From NCBI RefSeq assembly GCF_921293095.1, contig NC_060248.1:77941243-78005242 (forward strand): DNA of 64,000 bases, in the 5' to 3' direction. Shown here piece by piece: positions 13,401 through 23,215 of the stretch (positions are counted from its first letter, which is position 1; each line of letters starts with the position of its first letter). The notes below the pieces were generated by a model, which made no database searches, was not told the DNA's origin, and was given only the letters and a program-made list of their open reading frames with translations. This DNA is from Ischnura elegans (taxonomy: Eukaryota > Arthropoda > Insecta > Odonata > Coenagrionidae). The position numbers were made by a program, and so were the translations under genes.

Positions 13401-16400
13401 TTTATGCAGAGGAAAAATGGTTAGCCTTGGTTGGAATCTCCTGAAATCGTGGATGGTGTCCTACTGCTAGAACTACCGAGGCATCATAATCCTCTCTAGC
13501 AGAGTTTTTTCTGCTTTCGAGGACGAGATTGTTTATGCTGTCTGACATATAATGTCTGACAAGGTTCATGCATACAGTAATTTAGTCTGTAGAGGCTAAA
13601 GCCACAACTTTCTGCTCTAGGATATTCACAAATACATTATTCACGGAAACCACTAACTAGTCAGCAACCTACTTTTAAAGAGTCACCTGAAAGTTTACAT
13701 CCGCACGAAAATTTCACGGAGGATAAATCATTCCCAAGTAACATTGACCGTTGGGCCTCGGTTGGGGAACCGTAGTCACGGTTGGCTCATTGTGGGTGGA
13801 TATGCCTACCAAATTCCACTGTTGGCCCAACGCAGATATTGTTCGTCGGCCCAACGAAACGGTTTATGCTGTTGGCCCAACGGAAATCCCCAACAATGGC
13901 CCTACGAAATAGATTATCATTGGGCCACCGTTGGGACATCATACCATTTCCTCAATTTACGCCATGAGAGCTGCAAACAAAATTCCGACAAGATCTTCAA
14001 CGTAGATATGGGCAAAATTCCATTGTAATCGATTTATCGTATCAAATGGTTATCGGATCGGTAGCATCTATTCATTAAAAAATAGGGATGGCATAATCGC
14101 TTGCTTTGACAGTCAGTGCTAACGACTATGTGGAGGCAGAATAATTATTTTAAGTTAATTTTTTAAGAATATATTATAAGATAATTTTTGGAAATTATGT
14201 ATAACTCTTTTTTAAGTAATGTTCTGCTAATTTTCTGGTGTTTTCAGCATGGTATTTGACATAAATGGTTCCAAGAAGCGGAGGCTTCTTTAGTGCGACT
14301 TGTTGGTATATATATACCCCGGAGGGCACATGAAAAATTGTAGACTTATAAGATCTGTCTGTTTCGAGTCTAACTTAACCGATGGAAGTTCGATATGGGC
14401 CGTGAATATGCACGATGTATACCTCGATTGCATACGTTGCAGGATACGGTTCACATGTTTCCCTAGCAACCTAACAACCAAGACTTGTTTGGTTGTAAGG
14501 GCTTTGTCTTTGTGATAGCAGTTAAATAAAATAAGTCGAGTGCTTCTAACAAAAATAAGGCATTGACCTCATTTGGTAAGTCTTACAAAACTGGCATTCC
14601 TAAAATCATGTTACCTTAAACAGATAGTTTCGTGGAATTTTAAACTTTTCATCATTAATTTAGATAGATCGATATGTATATTTTTTCAGATTGTGGCATA
14701 TCTAGTATAAGTGGAAGTTTTAATGAAAACAGTGTTTCAATGGACAAAGTGAGTGATTTAGTCCTCTCTGAAGAGAATGAGATTGAATTTGTAGGAGTAA
14801 ACCTAAATAACAACTGCACAATTATTATTTTATGGAAAATACATCAACTATTATACTCAATCAGTGTTTCTGTGATTCCTATAAATATCCCTAAATCTTG
14901 CACTTATTAATCCAAAAAGTAAAATGGACTAAACTTAACAATTTCGTTACCGAAGACCAGAGAATAGGAATTGTGAAGGCAATTGAATCAAATAACTCAG
15001 GGGTGTACATCTTGCAGTGTGACATGTTTGAAATTAAAGAGGATTTCTTTGAATTACCTCTTAGAAGTGGTATTGGTATATTTGTAGTAAAAAAATTAGT
15101 ACCTGGATGCAAATTGCAGTCCACCCAGATTTTATCTAAGTGTGTTTTGTTGCCCTACAAAGAAGATGGACAGTTTTTGTGTGTGCCATATTGTAATAGG
15201 GAAAGGTGCTGTTGAAATTTTCCTAATTTTGTCCTAATAAAAATTGTCCTAATTTGTGAAAATAAAAGTTGGGGACCTTCTGAACTGTTATTGATTTTTT
15301 GTTTTCCACTTTTAACCACTGTAACCTTACTTTGTCCTATAGCATTGATTGTTAATGTATTTAATTTCATTTTGATTTATAGGGAGTTAAAGGTAAAGAT
15401 TCTATCTACCGGTATCATATCAAGTGAGAAGGTAAATTAATTTAACTCTCATTCTATAAAAATGAGAAATGCCAGTAAAATATAGCTTTTGTTGGGAAAC
15501 GGATGGCAGAATTTAAAAGGGCCAACGGTGTATCGTTGGAGATTTGTTGGCGTTGGGTTGGGAATACGAAGGCCCGACTGTAATGCTCTGTTGGCCCATC
15601 GTTGGGGAATCGTTAGTTGGGATACGGTTGGCGAGGTGGCCAAATCATACCATGGGCCAACCGCTGTGTCCCACCATCTGCCAACAGAGGGCCAACCAAA
15701 AATGTTACTTGGGTTTGCCTTGGCCGGGATTCGAATCCGAATCTCCCCACTTAGTGCAAGGAATTCCACCACTTGAACTACCAAGGGCTTTTCTTCCCCT
15801 TCAGAGTTTTCTCCCTCAAGCCAGCAACACTGCAAGGAGAAGAAGATGCCTTGATGGTTCTGTGGTAGAACACCTGGCACAAATTTGGGAGATCAAAGTT
15901 TGAGCCCCATCAAAGGCAAATGATTTTCTTCTGTGAAATTTTCTCACCCCAGATTTTGTTAAGGGAACCCTCTCCCCTGGAAATACACTACCGCTCAAAT
16001 TGTCTCCCACCCCCAAAAAGCAGTATCTCATCACTGCCTTGATTCCAATGCATCATTGCAAAAGAAACCATTATTCACTGAAATTTGACAGTTTTAAATT
16101 CTTTCTTGTCAAATATTATTTTAGTTTGGTTTACTATCATCGATTGATGGATTTGAAAATTTCTATGCATCATTAATGAGTCCAGCATCTCCATTTAATT
16201 CCTACAAAATTCGTGTAATGTTGCATCAACTGTCTACAAAAAAAAGCAAGGCAAGAAAAGAAGAAATAATAACAACCGGAGCTCAAAACAATGAAAAATA
16301 TCAAATGATATTGAATATACGTCTGACATTTAACCTGTGTAATTTACATACCAGCATTTCTTATATCTATGGCACACAACAGTACCATTTAATTTTCAAT

Positions 16401-19400
16401 TGAGCCATTGGTTCCGAAGTTAGCAGAGATTTGTGTTATGTTTGGTTTGGTTTAGGTTTTACAGGGGCACAAAAATGGTAGTTTTGAATAATTTGACTGG
16501 TGCGCAGAATTTTTGTGTGTGCCTCATTGACTTCAAACACTCATATCTTGGAAAATACTTGCAATGGGTCTTTAATATTTTGGATTTTTCTTAACTAAGG
16601 TTGAAACTAAAAACAGGGAAAAAATGATCAAAATCTGAGATGGTGGGCGTGGGAGCCCCCAAAAATTGGTTGAGTTGACATGGAATGACCCTAACATCAA
16701 ATCAATCAATTTTAATGGTCTAAAAAAACTGTTTTCTGAAAACTGTATACAGAATACTAGATTTGGCTTTCATACATCAAAATTGCAAGTTACTGGAACA
16801 AAAACTAAGGGAATACAAAGTGCATAAAGTTGGGGAACGTGATTTTACATGCAAAAAAAAACGGGTACTTTTTTGAGAAGAAATTAAGTACAGGAAATAC
16901 TATGGAGCTGAAGAGTTTTAAAATTATATGATCTAGCGTAGAAAGAAATTCTCTTTTGTATGCTTTTTGCTGCATTGAAATTGATTCGTTCAGACGCTAG
17001 AGCTCCTCAAACTTGGGTATCATGATTTTTTTTTCAGATAGTAGCAGTCTGTATCTCTTTTAATAATTAATTCTTAATTTTTTATCATCTATTGGAAGTA
17101 GAATTTAACTCTTTTATTGTTAAGCAGTGGTGTGCAATATTCAACATTTAATGTCTATTTCATCTTTTTCTAACTCATTTTTTAAACTTATGACTTTTAA
17201 ATTGATCTGTCCTCCTAAGCTTAGGTCAAATGCATTGTTTTTACCCTTGTTAAGCTTTATTTCTTTTTATTTATCCATTCAGAAAGATTATATGATGAAC
17301 CAGTTTACTTACAGATAACAAAGCTTGTCATCATAGTCCCTCCTGTTGCAAAGGCCAAGAGAAACCGAAGGAGAAGAAAACCTTCAAACCATGGAATGTA
17401 TGCAGTCCCAATTCCTGCCACCATCTGAAGTACTATTGCTGCCAGTAAAGGCTTTTTTCGGCCAAACCTTGGAGTAATGGAAAAAGAGTATTCAGTGGTT
17501 CAAAATCAATGAGGTACAGAGATTTGATTTTTTTGCATGAAAAAAAATTCACTACAGTGTTGTATTTTGTAAAGAAGAGATCTATTTTTGCACTTTCTTT
17601 GTTCCCTGTTATAAAGGCTGTTATTTCCTGCCTGATTTATAAAAAAATGTTTTACATAGACTGCGATTTGCTATTATTGGCCCTAAAGGTCAAGATAGGT
17701 AAATAGTATTTCTGGGCAGGGAACTCTCAAGATACCTACCTATATGGTAAGCCAATGGGTTAGGTGGTTATAGATGTTCATGGTCACTTATGTGAATTCT
17801 CTGTTGGCCTTTTCACTAGGATCTGCATGAAGAACCATGACAGGAATTTCCCAGCATGGTTACAAAATTTCTGCCGAGCTATAAGATTTGACTCAGTGAC
17901 AAGCCAAATTGAAATTTTTCAATTTTTATACCCAAGGAAATGCTCGTATCACTTATTTACTGCTCACAAAACTCATAAATCAAGAATCTTCTTTTAGCTC
18001 CTATGAAATGCCTGTAATGTTGTATCTGGCAGTCTGTGACACTTTTAATAATGAATTCGTAATTAATTTGTGTCAAATTCTTCTTAGTGTGGATTTGAAA
18101 CAAAAATCTGCTGAAGTGATGGAGCTTCTCCAGTTACCCAGTGCAATGATTGTGAATATGATGTTTAGTTATTTATGAATTAGATAGTATTTAACTGTTG
18201 TATTTTATAAGCTCAAAATGGATTTTCTACTGTAAGCAAAAACTTTTTACACATCTTACGACTGAAAACATAGGAAAATTTTGCTGAATTGACCTGTGCT
18301 ATGGTGTAATTCATGATATATATAAATTCATGATATAATAAATTGATCTCCCTTCAACAAAAGGAAATTGAGAGGCATCATAGGACTTACCTGTCAGATA
18401 TCATGCCAAACAAAAAATTTCCAAGCAGAATTCCCAGCATGAAGGATGTCTGGGCAATATTAGCTGATTGAGAACGATGACAAACAAGATCCCACTATGT
18501 AAAAGAAATTTTCAATCAGTATTTTAAGTTGTAGGAAATTGAAACAAAATCTTGAGGTAATGTAGAGTTTACTTGACCATATTAGTGGTGTCTAGAGATT
18601 GAAATATGCTTTTTTTGTTGGGGAAATATTTGTTCTACCTCCTTTGAAATAAAGTTTCACTATGTACCAACTTTGAAGTAAATTATTCATTCTCAGTTAC
18701 CAAAGTGGGAGACTGTATGGTACACTAAAATTTAACCTTCTCCACAGATTTATTAGTGTGCAATCCTAAAAACTGAACCAGTGTTTCTGCCATATGAAAT
18801 GCAGTAACCTAAATGAGTATCATTTAAATGATCCTAAATAGCAATGGCTATTTAGGATCATTTTAATTTGCATTTGTGTCATTCAGGTAGAAGGTATCAT
18901 ATGGATTCACATTGCTATTTGGTACAAATTTCTTCTGTTATCAGAAAATTCTATTTTACAATTTTTCATGCCTCTCATGGTTACAATAATTTCACCTAGT
19001 GGAGAAAATATTACAAGTGTCACCCAAGGAAACAGTATCGTGAGCCAAGGAATATTTCTGTTTTCCTTCATTGATACTTCCAAAAACAATGAAATTCCCT
19101 AATTTGATTTGTATGAATTGACCAACACTCAAGAATGTATGTCAAACTCAGGTGTCAAGAGATGTGTTAATATATATAATAATTAATTGACAGTTATAAA
19201 TATTTTTTAACAATGAATATCATGAAGAATCTCATTAATTTCCTTGATTAAAAACCCATTTCAGTTAAGGGAATTATTAAAATCCACAAAACTCCTACAG
19301 CTTTGCCACTGAACAGGTATTATCATTATACCTGTATTACCATGTAAAATTATGACATTTCAGTTATCATAACTGCTTAAAGAGCACTTACCTCTGATAT

Positions 19401-20814
19401 TATAGTCTCTTCAAAAATGGAATGGTCGTAGATCCATTTCTGGCATGGAGCCTGCGTAGTAGAATTTTCTGCTCCATCCTCTACTCCCATTTTATGCCAA
19501 TGGCATTTGTCTATCTATAATAATGAAATATGATATGTTCAACCTCATGAAAATTTGTCAATGCTTAAGTATTTAGAAGCCATTGATGATGCTTCTTTCC
19601 GAATTAGTTTAATATGCCCTTAATCATTACTTTTTCAGCCATTTTTATCAAAACTGCATGGTATAATAACTGACGATCAATGATAAATAAAATTAGACAT
19701 AATTAAGTTTAATGGTAGGTACCGATAAATGCCTATATCAAAATATTAATTGTTCATTAAAGTTTCATCCATAACTTACCCATGGACAGAATAGAAACAA
19801 AGGTTTTCAATGCATATGATGGTAGTACAGGGGTTTTTTCTTATACAAATAACCACCAAAGCAGTAACCTGTATTTTACCAATGGCAGAGAACATTAATG
19901 TGTACAAATACTATGTTGTTTTGTCTAGCTGCAATGAGATCAATTAAAGTATCCTGGAATCTATACCACGTCTTTAATGGAGATTGATTTTCCTATTAGT
20001 CCAATTGCTCTACTAATTCATTCTTTTCTTTCCCTGTATGTCCTGCTGTTGGGACTCTTCCTATTTATTCCTACTCCCTCGTAGGCATTTGGTCTTTATA
20101 CAAATGGTCTTACAATATATGTCATTTCTTTTGGCTTTTATGTGGAGTAGATACCTACCTCTCTTAATCCATTTTTAGTGGAAATATTTAGTAATGAAAT
20201 GCATGAGGCACCTCTATTTTTGTTACACTCCTAGTATAGTTATCTATCCTCCCCAAAAATTTCAATTTTGTACTGTCCACCCTCTCCTCACCCATTGCCA
20301 CCGTAGGCTAAGCAAATATTTATTGGTACTTTTGCTTCATTAAAATGTAGGCATTTTAATGAAGCAAAATTTTAATCGCAATGATGTCGCTGATGTCAGC
20401 TAACCCTCTGTATTTTGTAGTTGATTAATTATTTATCTCAGAGATACTCCTTAAATCCTCAGGGCTTAGAATAAACTTTAATCTCAGTAGCTGAGAAAAA
20501 GCTGTTGACGAACAATTAACTTAGTCAAGCTCTTACCTGTGATAAGGATGCATTTGATGGAAAGTGTGTATTGTTGTCATTGATGCCATCAGCACAATAG
20601 AAGTCCCCTGGGGGTGGGGCTAGAAAAACTATTGACAACTGATGCCAGGCAACTGGGAGCTTTAATAATGAAAGACAAATGCAGACACGAGCTTGCCACC
20701 ACCCAAAATCTCCCAGGGCATCTCCAACTATGTCTTCCTTCTTTTTGTCATTGCATGGATCTAATGTATCAACAGGTTTTTCCTTCTTATCCGCATTTCT
20801 TGCATCATCACCCA
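7372..20814 (-). CDS. Gene A: organic cation transporter-like protein (SLC22/MFS), near-complete multi-exon gene
   Basis: Predicted 12-helix plasma-membrane transporter of organic ions. Exons in transcript order: 20814-20537, 19514-19392, 18494-18391, 17467-17313, 12994-12826, 11118-10884, 9882-9705, 9344-9216, 8632-8451, 7986-7847, 7432-7372; all boundaries are GT/AG and phases join without a stop. The exons total 1754 nt, about 584 residues, usual for SLC22. Family marks seen: a first helix, then a cysteine-containing extracellular loop; [18 protein letters not shown] before helix 2; the MFS loop GMISDRFGRKK; a [13 protein letters not shown] segment; [10 protein letters not shown] before a charged cytoplasmic loop; a late [17 protein letters not shown]; and [20 protein letters not shown] near the end. 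The 5' exon was not found: the first exon opens after TTTCAG as TG GGT GAT, so the ATG may be split as A|TG or lie further upstream. An AATAAA follows at 7252-7257 (minus strand). Family assignment is firm; substrate unknown. Confidence 0.9.
7847..7986 (-). CDS. Gene A exon: helix 12 and C-terminal signature
   Basis: Encodes [20 protein letters not shown], then [20 protein letters not shown] and GKK. Acceptor AATTTCAG. The sequence then reads AA|GTAAGT, a good donor; unspliced, the frame would end at an immediate TAA (GGG AAA AAG TAA, stop at 7843-7845). The splice reading is preferred because a phase-compatible exon with a good acceptor follows. Confidence 0.85.
8451..8632 (-). CDS. Gene A exon: helices 10-11
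   Basis: Encodes a segment with [20 protein letters not shown] and [13 protein letters not shown], very typical of the C-terminal half of SLC22 carriers. Acceptor AAACATTAG, donor ACCTTA|GTAAGT. Length 182 nt, identical to gene B at 47477-47658. Confidence 0.92.
9216..9344 (-). CDS. Gene A exon: helices 8-9
   Basis: Encodes [20 protein letters not shown] and on to [21 protein letters not shown] matches the internal repeat of the MFS loop (LGRR). Acceptor AAATCACAG, donor CTTG|GTAATT. Length 129 nt, as in gene B at 48684-48812. Confidence 0.88.
9705..9882 (-). CDS. Gene A exon: helix 7-8 region
   Basis: Encodes [20 protein letters not shown], then [20 protein letters not shown] and a segment ending NIFINVAIS. 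The acceptor (GTGTGGAAG) has a weak pyrimidine tract, but the resulting 178-nt length is exactly that of the gene B exon at 51849-52026, which supports it. Donor TCAG|GTGAGA. Confidence 0.85.
10884..11118 (-). CDS. Gene A exon: [11 protein letters not shown] and central cytoplasmic loop
   Basis: Starts with [20 protein letters not shown], the conserved segment after helix 6, and continues into a long Lys/Glu-rich cytoplasmic loop ending EIINK. Acceptor ATTTTTAG, donor AATAAA|GTAAGT, phase 0. Length 235 nt against 232 in gene B; the loop sequence itself is poorly conserved between the two. Confidence 0.85.
12826..12994 (-). CDS. Gene A exon: helices 5-6
   Basis: Encodes [20 protein letters not shown] and a further helix ending LLLSYWW. 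Acceptor TTTTTTAG, donor TGGTG|GTGAGT. Length 169 nt, identical to the gene B exon at 56758-56926. Preceded in the gene by a 4.3-kb intron enlarged by repeats. Confidence 0.9.
13733..15713. mobile_element. 2-kb foldback-like element with GTTGGCCCAACG motif blocks
   Basis: Ends CCCAAGTAACATT (13733-13745) and AATGTTACTTGGG (15701-15713) are perfect inverted repeats. Inside each end is a 200-bp block (13745-13945 and 15515-15700) full of imperfect, irregularly spaced copies of TTGGCCCAACG / CGTTGGGCCAA. The 1.5-kb centre is AT-rich with short frames. It lies in the gene A intron between exons 17313-17467 and 12826-12994. No clear target duplication was found, and the family is not assigned. Confidence 0.65.
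14898..15215 (+). pseudogene. Possible coding relic inside the foldback-like element
   Basis: A 105-residue frame with protein-like composition ([20 protein letters not shown], then [20 protein letters not shown]). It may be continuous in origin with the frame at 14674-14910 ([20 protein letters not shown]), which would need a frameshift or intron. I do not recognise a named domain. It could be cargo or the transposon's own decayed protein. Confidence 0.3.
15714..15787 (-). repeat. tRNA-derived sequence (SINE head or tRNA pseudogene)
   Basis: On the minus strand: CCTTGGTAGTTCAAGTGGTG (A-box-like), then GGATTCGAATCCCGG (B box) and CCAAGG closing the acceptor-like stem. It sits directly beside the foldback-like element end. 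It resembles a degraded tRNA head; no confident functional anticodon arm. Confidence 0.55.
15846..15925 (+). repeat. Second tRNA-like sequence (SINE-like)
   Basis: Plus strand GATGGTTCTGTGGTAGAACA forms a perfect GTTC/GAAC D-arm with an A-box pattern; AAAGTTTGAGCCCCATC is a weak B box, and GCCTTGA pairs loosely with TCAAAGGC. Too degenerate for a working tRNA. Confidence 0.45.
17313..17467 (-). CDS. Gene A exon: FGRKK motif, helices 3-4
   Basis: Completes the MFS motif A as [11 protein letters not shown] and continues through hydrophobic helices with [19 protein letters not shown]. Acceptor CTCCAAG, donor TATCT|GTAAGT. Length of 155 nt equals the gene B exon at 62037-62191. Confidence 0.9.
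18391..18494 (-). CDS. Gene A exon: helix 2 and start of the MFS signature loop
   Basis: Encodes [15 protein letters not shown] through [13 protein letters not shown]. Acceptor TTTACATAG, donor GACAG|GTAAGT, ending in phase 2 so that Arg of SDR is completed in the next exon. Its 104-nt length is identical to the paralogous exon of gene B at 63584-63687. Confidence 0.9.
18826..18863. repeat. Perfect 17-bp hairpin in a gene A intron
   Basis: AAATGATCCTAAATAGC, loop AATG, then its exact reverse complement GCTATTTAGGATCATTT. Much shorter than a microRNA precursor. Purpose unknown. Confidence 0.7.
19392..19514 (-). CDS. Gene A exon: extracellular loop 1
   Basis: Encodes 41 residues in phase 0. 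It begins [10 protein letters not shown] and ends with [18 protein letters not shown], the hallmark just before helix 2 of SLC22 proteins. Acceptor TTATAG, donor GAG|GTAAGT. Loop cysteines (KCHW, APCQKW) fit the conserved disulfide-bearing loop of the family. Confidence 0.88.
20330..20369. repeat. Perfect 18-bp hairpin in a gene A intron
   Basis: TTTTGCTTCATTAAAATG, loop TAGG, then its exact reverse complement. Same design as the hairpin at 18826 (stem 17-18, loop 4) but unrelated sequence. Confidence 0.7.
20537..20814 (-). CDS. Gene A, first recognised coding exon (N-terminus, helix 1)
   Basis: Encodes about 93 residues: a charged cytoplasmic N-terminus rich in Asp and Lys, [20 protein letters not shown] leading into helix 1, then the start of the extracellular loop with FYCADG. 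The acceptor is TTTTTTTCAG just upstream; the donor is CAG|GTAAGA, phase 0. The exon starts with two bases of a codon (TG), so an upstream exon must supply the first base. If that base is A, the junction itself makes the ATG. The 5' exon is not identified. Confidence 0.85.
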
Positions 20815-23211
20815 CTGAAAAAAATAAAAATCATTGTTATTTAGTCTATTCAGAATTTTTTCCGTCACAGTGATGATACCATGATTCATAGAAGTAAATT
20901 GTTTCAATGAAGGAACATTTTTCATTGTAAGTTGCTTTTTCTTGTTATTGAGTTGTTCGGGTAGGATTGAAATCACATTTAGTTTAAGAAGTTCAGTATG
21001 TATTTGGAAGGAAAAGATATGTTTACAGCAAATAATAAATTCACTCATTCAGCGATTCCTTTGAAATTTGATTATAAAAAAATCACAAAATTTGCTGCCC
21101 ACTTTTCAGGAGTGGTTGATAGTTTAGGCTCATTTATTCATTTAGGCAGAACCAATGATTGAAAGAAGGCATCACTCACGAGAGTGTAAATATCAAAGAA
21201 CTATGTGAGATCAATGAGCAAGGTAAAAAAGCAGCAGAGACATAGATGCAGAGCTATATAGTCAGGTCAGTCAGGTTGTCAATTCTTCTCAATAAATAGG
21301 AATTTGATGAGACATTGATTAACTGAGAAACATGGGTTTCCTTTTGTTTTTTACTCTATCGCAATTGACAATGTCAAAACTGGTGAGTCAGGCCATTAGA
21401 TGTGGTGTGCTCATAATTTTTGTGATTAAACTTTTTGCCCATTGGTATTTTTAGGCCATGTTCCAAAATTTTTAAATTAATTCATTTCACTCAAAAATAA
21501 TCTTAAGTCTCCTTTATTCTCTAATCTTTAATTTTTCAATAATGCACCTTAATAATCTGTTATTTCATTTAATTGAAGATTTAGTGACATAGTGATACCT
21601 TAGTGAAAGGGCTTTCACCTCATCCATTCATTTCATGGAGCACAGTGATGAAATTCATCTCTTCAGGGATCTCATGGGGATTTTAGTCGTATTAACATTA
21701 GATGTGACAATTTTCAATATCTATTTGCACCTAGATTTCAGGTTTACACTAATCATAACTAAGTAAAAAATTGTAATCTTAAAAATAATTTTTACTGGGA
21801 TTTTATGTTTTTATTTTGAAGGTGTATATTTGGCAAAATACAAACAATGATGTAGCGTTCAAACCATTGTGTGCTACTGCCGAAAGGCAGCACCGCCTGG
21901 AGGGAAATAGGCGGAGGACCCTTGGCGCCAGCAGGGTAACAGTACCCTGGGAATTTGGCACCCTTCTCCAAGATTAGCGTCCCAGAGCCCACGCGAGTGA
22001 GACCTGCCCGCAGTAGTGCGACACCGTGACTGAATCCGCTGCCATCGTGATTCACCGATTCTCTGAGTGCCACTCAGTTGTATTCGTAACGCAATAAATT
22101 GATACATTGTTCATTATTATATAGGGCGTAGTTATTTTGCACGAAATAACCCTCAGAGACCCTAAAAATGACAATATGAAATCCTCTAATGGCCCAAAAT
22201 TGGGATTACAATATGTTTTCTCTCCGTAAGATTTTGCCTGCAGGTTGGTTTGCCAGGTGAGGGTAGGGCTTATCCAGTGTAAATTATTTTTTAATTTTAT
22301 GATAAATTTTTGCACTCTTAAGTTAAGGTCATATCTAATTATAGCCTATCATGTACTAGGCCACAAACAATTCCTCAGGAAGATTACCCTTTGAGCATTC
22401 AAGAGAGCCATATTTATGGAAGTGTTATGTAGTCACCTCGTGCTCAGATCTGGCTGCCAGGAGGCCCCCCTGCTCATTTGAAAACATAATATTATACTTG
22501 CAGTGTTTCATAAATGTTTTCTACTGCATTGAAGGTTCTTCAAAACTTTGAGGGTTATGTACAAAATCAGTCTGCAAAGGGAGTCCAACATATTTACATA
22601 GTTGGCACCTACATGTATAAGGCCCATAAAAAAATCGATTTTTTGTTCCATACCATACCTACATGATTTATTTTATAGTGTGTTATTAACCTCTCCCCAG
22701 GGCAGAATGGAAGGCTGATTAGGCCCAGGTCCTGAAGTATTATTGAACCTACTATGTCTACTAGTAAACTGACCTTTTGGTCAATATTTCAGCACGCAGC
22801 CTTCTGCTGGAATAAGACATAATGCATCACAAGTATTATCTGATGGTTAGTTTGCATTATAGTACACAAAGACTATGCCATTGGCTTGTGAATGTCATAT
22901 GCATAGTTATGGATGTATGACCAGCTTCTTTCCCTAGACCGCTTTTGGCTATTTTTAAAAATGAATTTCTGGCCTCCAAAACATTTTATACTGAATTGAG
23001 AAATTTGCCAAACTCCTCAACAGAATGTATGCACTTGCAAAAGCTTTTTTGTTTAAATTTTAAAATTTTGTGTTGGGAATCACATTATTCCCCTGCAAAT
23101 TTCAAATCATGCAACCCCCATTGCATTATTGGGCTTTTCTTTTAGTACAACTCATCGCCATCTGCGAAACTAGCTAATTACAAATACCAAGGTACTTATT
23201 AAATACTTTTT
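20815..23211. other. Upstream of the first recognised gene A exon
   Basis: Intron or 5' flank of gene A. Apart from the GC-rich block at 21850-22085 nothing is recognised. The missing 5' exon could be here or further right. Confidence 0.5.
21850..22085. other. GC-rich block of unknown origin upstream of gene A
   Basis: About 235 bp with much higher G+C than its AT-rich surroundings. Frames run through it on the minus strand (GSGTLILEKGAKFPGYCYP), but I recognise no domain. It could be an untranslated exon or promoter of gene A, or a repeat. A comparable GC-rich patch occurs at 62630-62830 without obvious sequence identity. Confidence 0.3.
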
Positions 23212-23215
23212 TTAA

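Larger units (their letters stand above)
7433..20536 (-). other. Introns of gene A
   Basis: Ten introns from about 310 bp to 4.3 kb. Most are plain AT-rich sequence with nothing recognisable. The large 12995-17312 intron holds the foldback-like element and two tRNA-like sequences. The 18495-19391 and 19515-20536 introns each contain one perfect short hairpin. The 11119-12825 intron shows nothing definite. Confidence 0.7.

Noticed and set aside
13745-15700. CRISPR-like repeat blocks (GTTGGCCCAACG)
   Set aside because: Repeats are irregular in spacing and sequence, in a eukaryotic intron, and within a foldback-like element.
15714-15925. Functional tRNA genes
   Set aside because: Both tRNA-like sequences have damaged stems and no sound anticodon arm; better read as SINE or pseudo-tRNA.
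18826-20369. Intronic hairpins as microRNA precursors
   Set aside because: Stems of 17-18 bp with 4-nt loops are too short for Drosha/Dicer substrates.
21792-22315. Minus-strand frames in the GC-rich block
   Set aside because: Not continuous with gene A, no transporter features; kept only as an unknown block.
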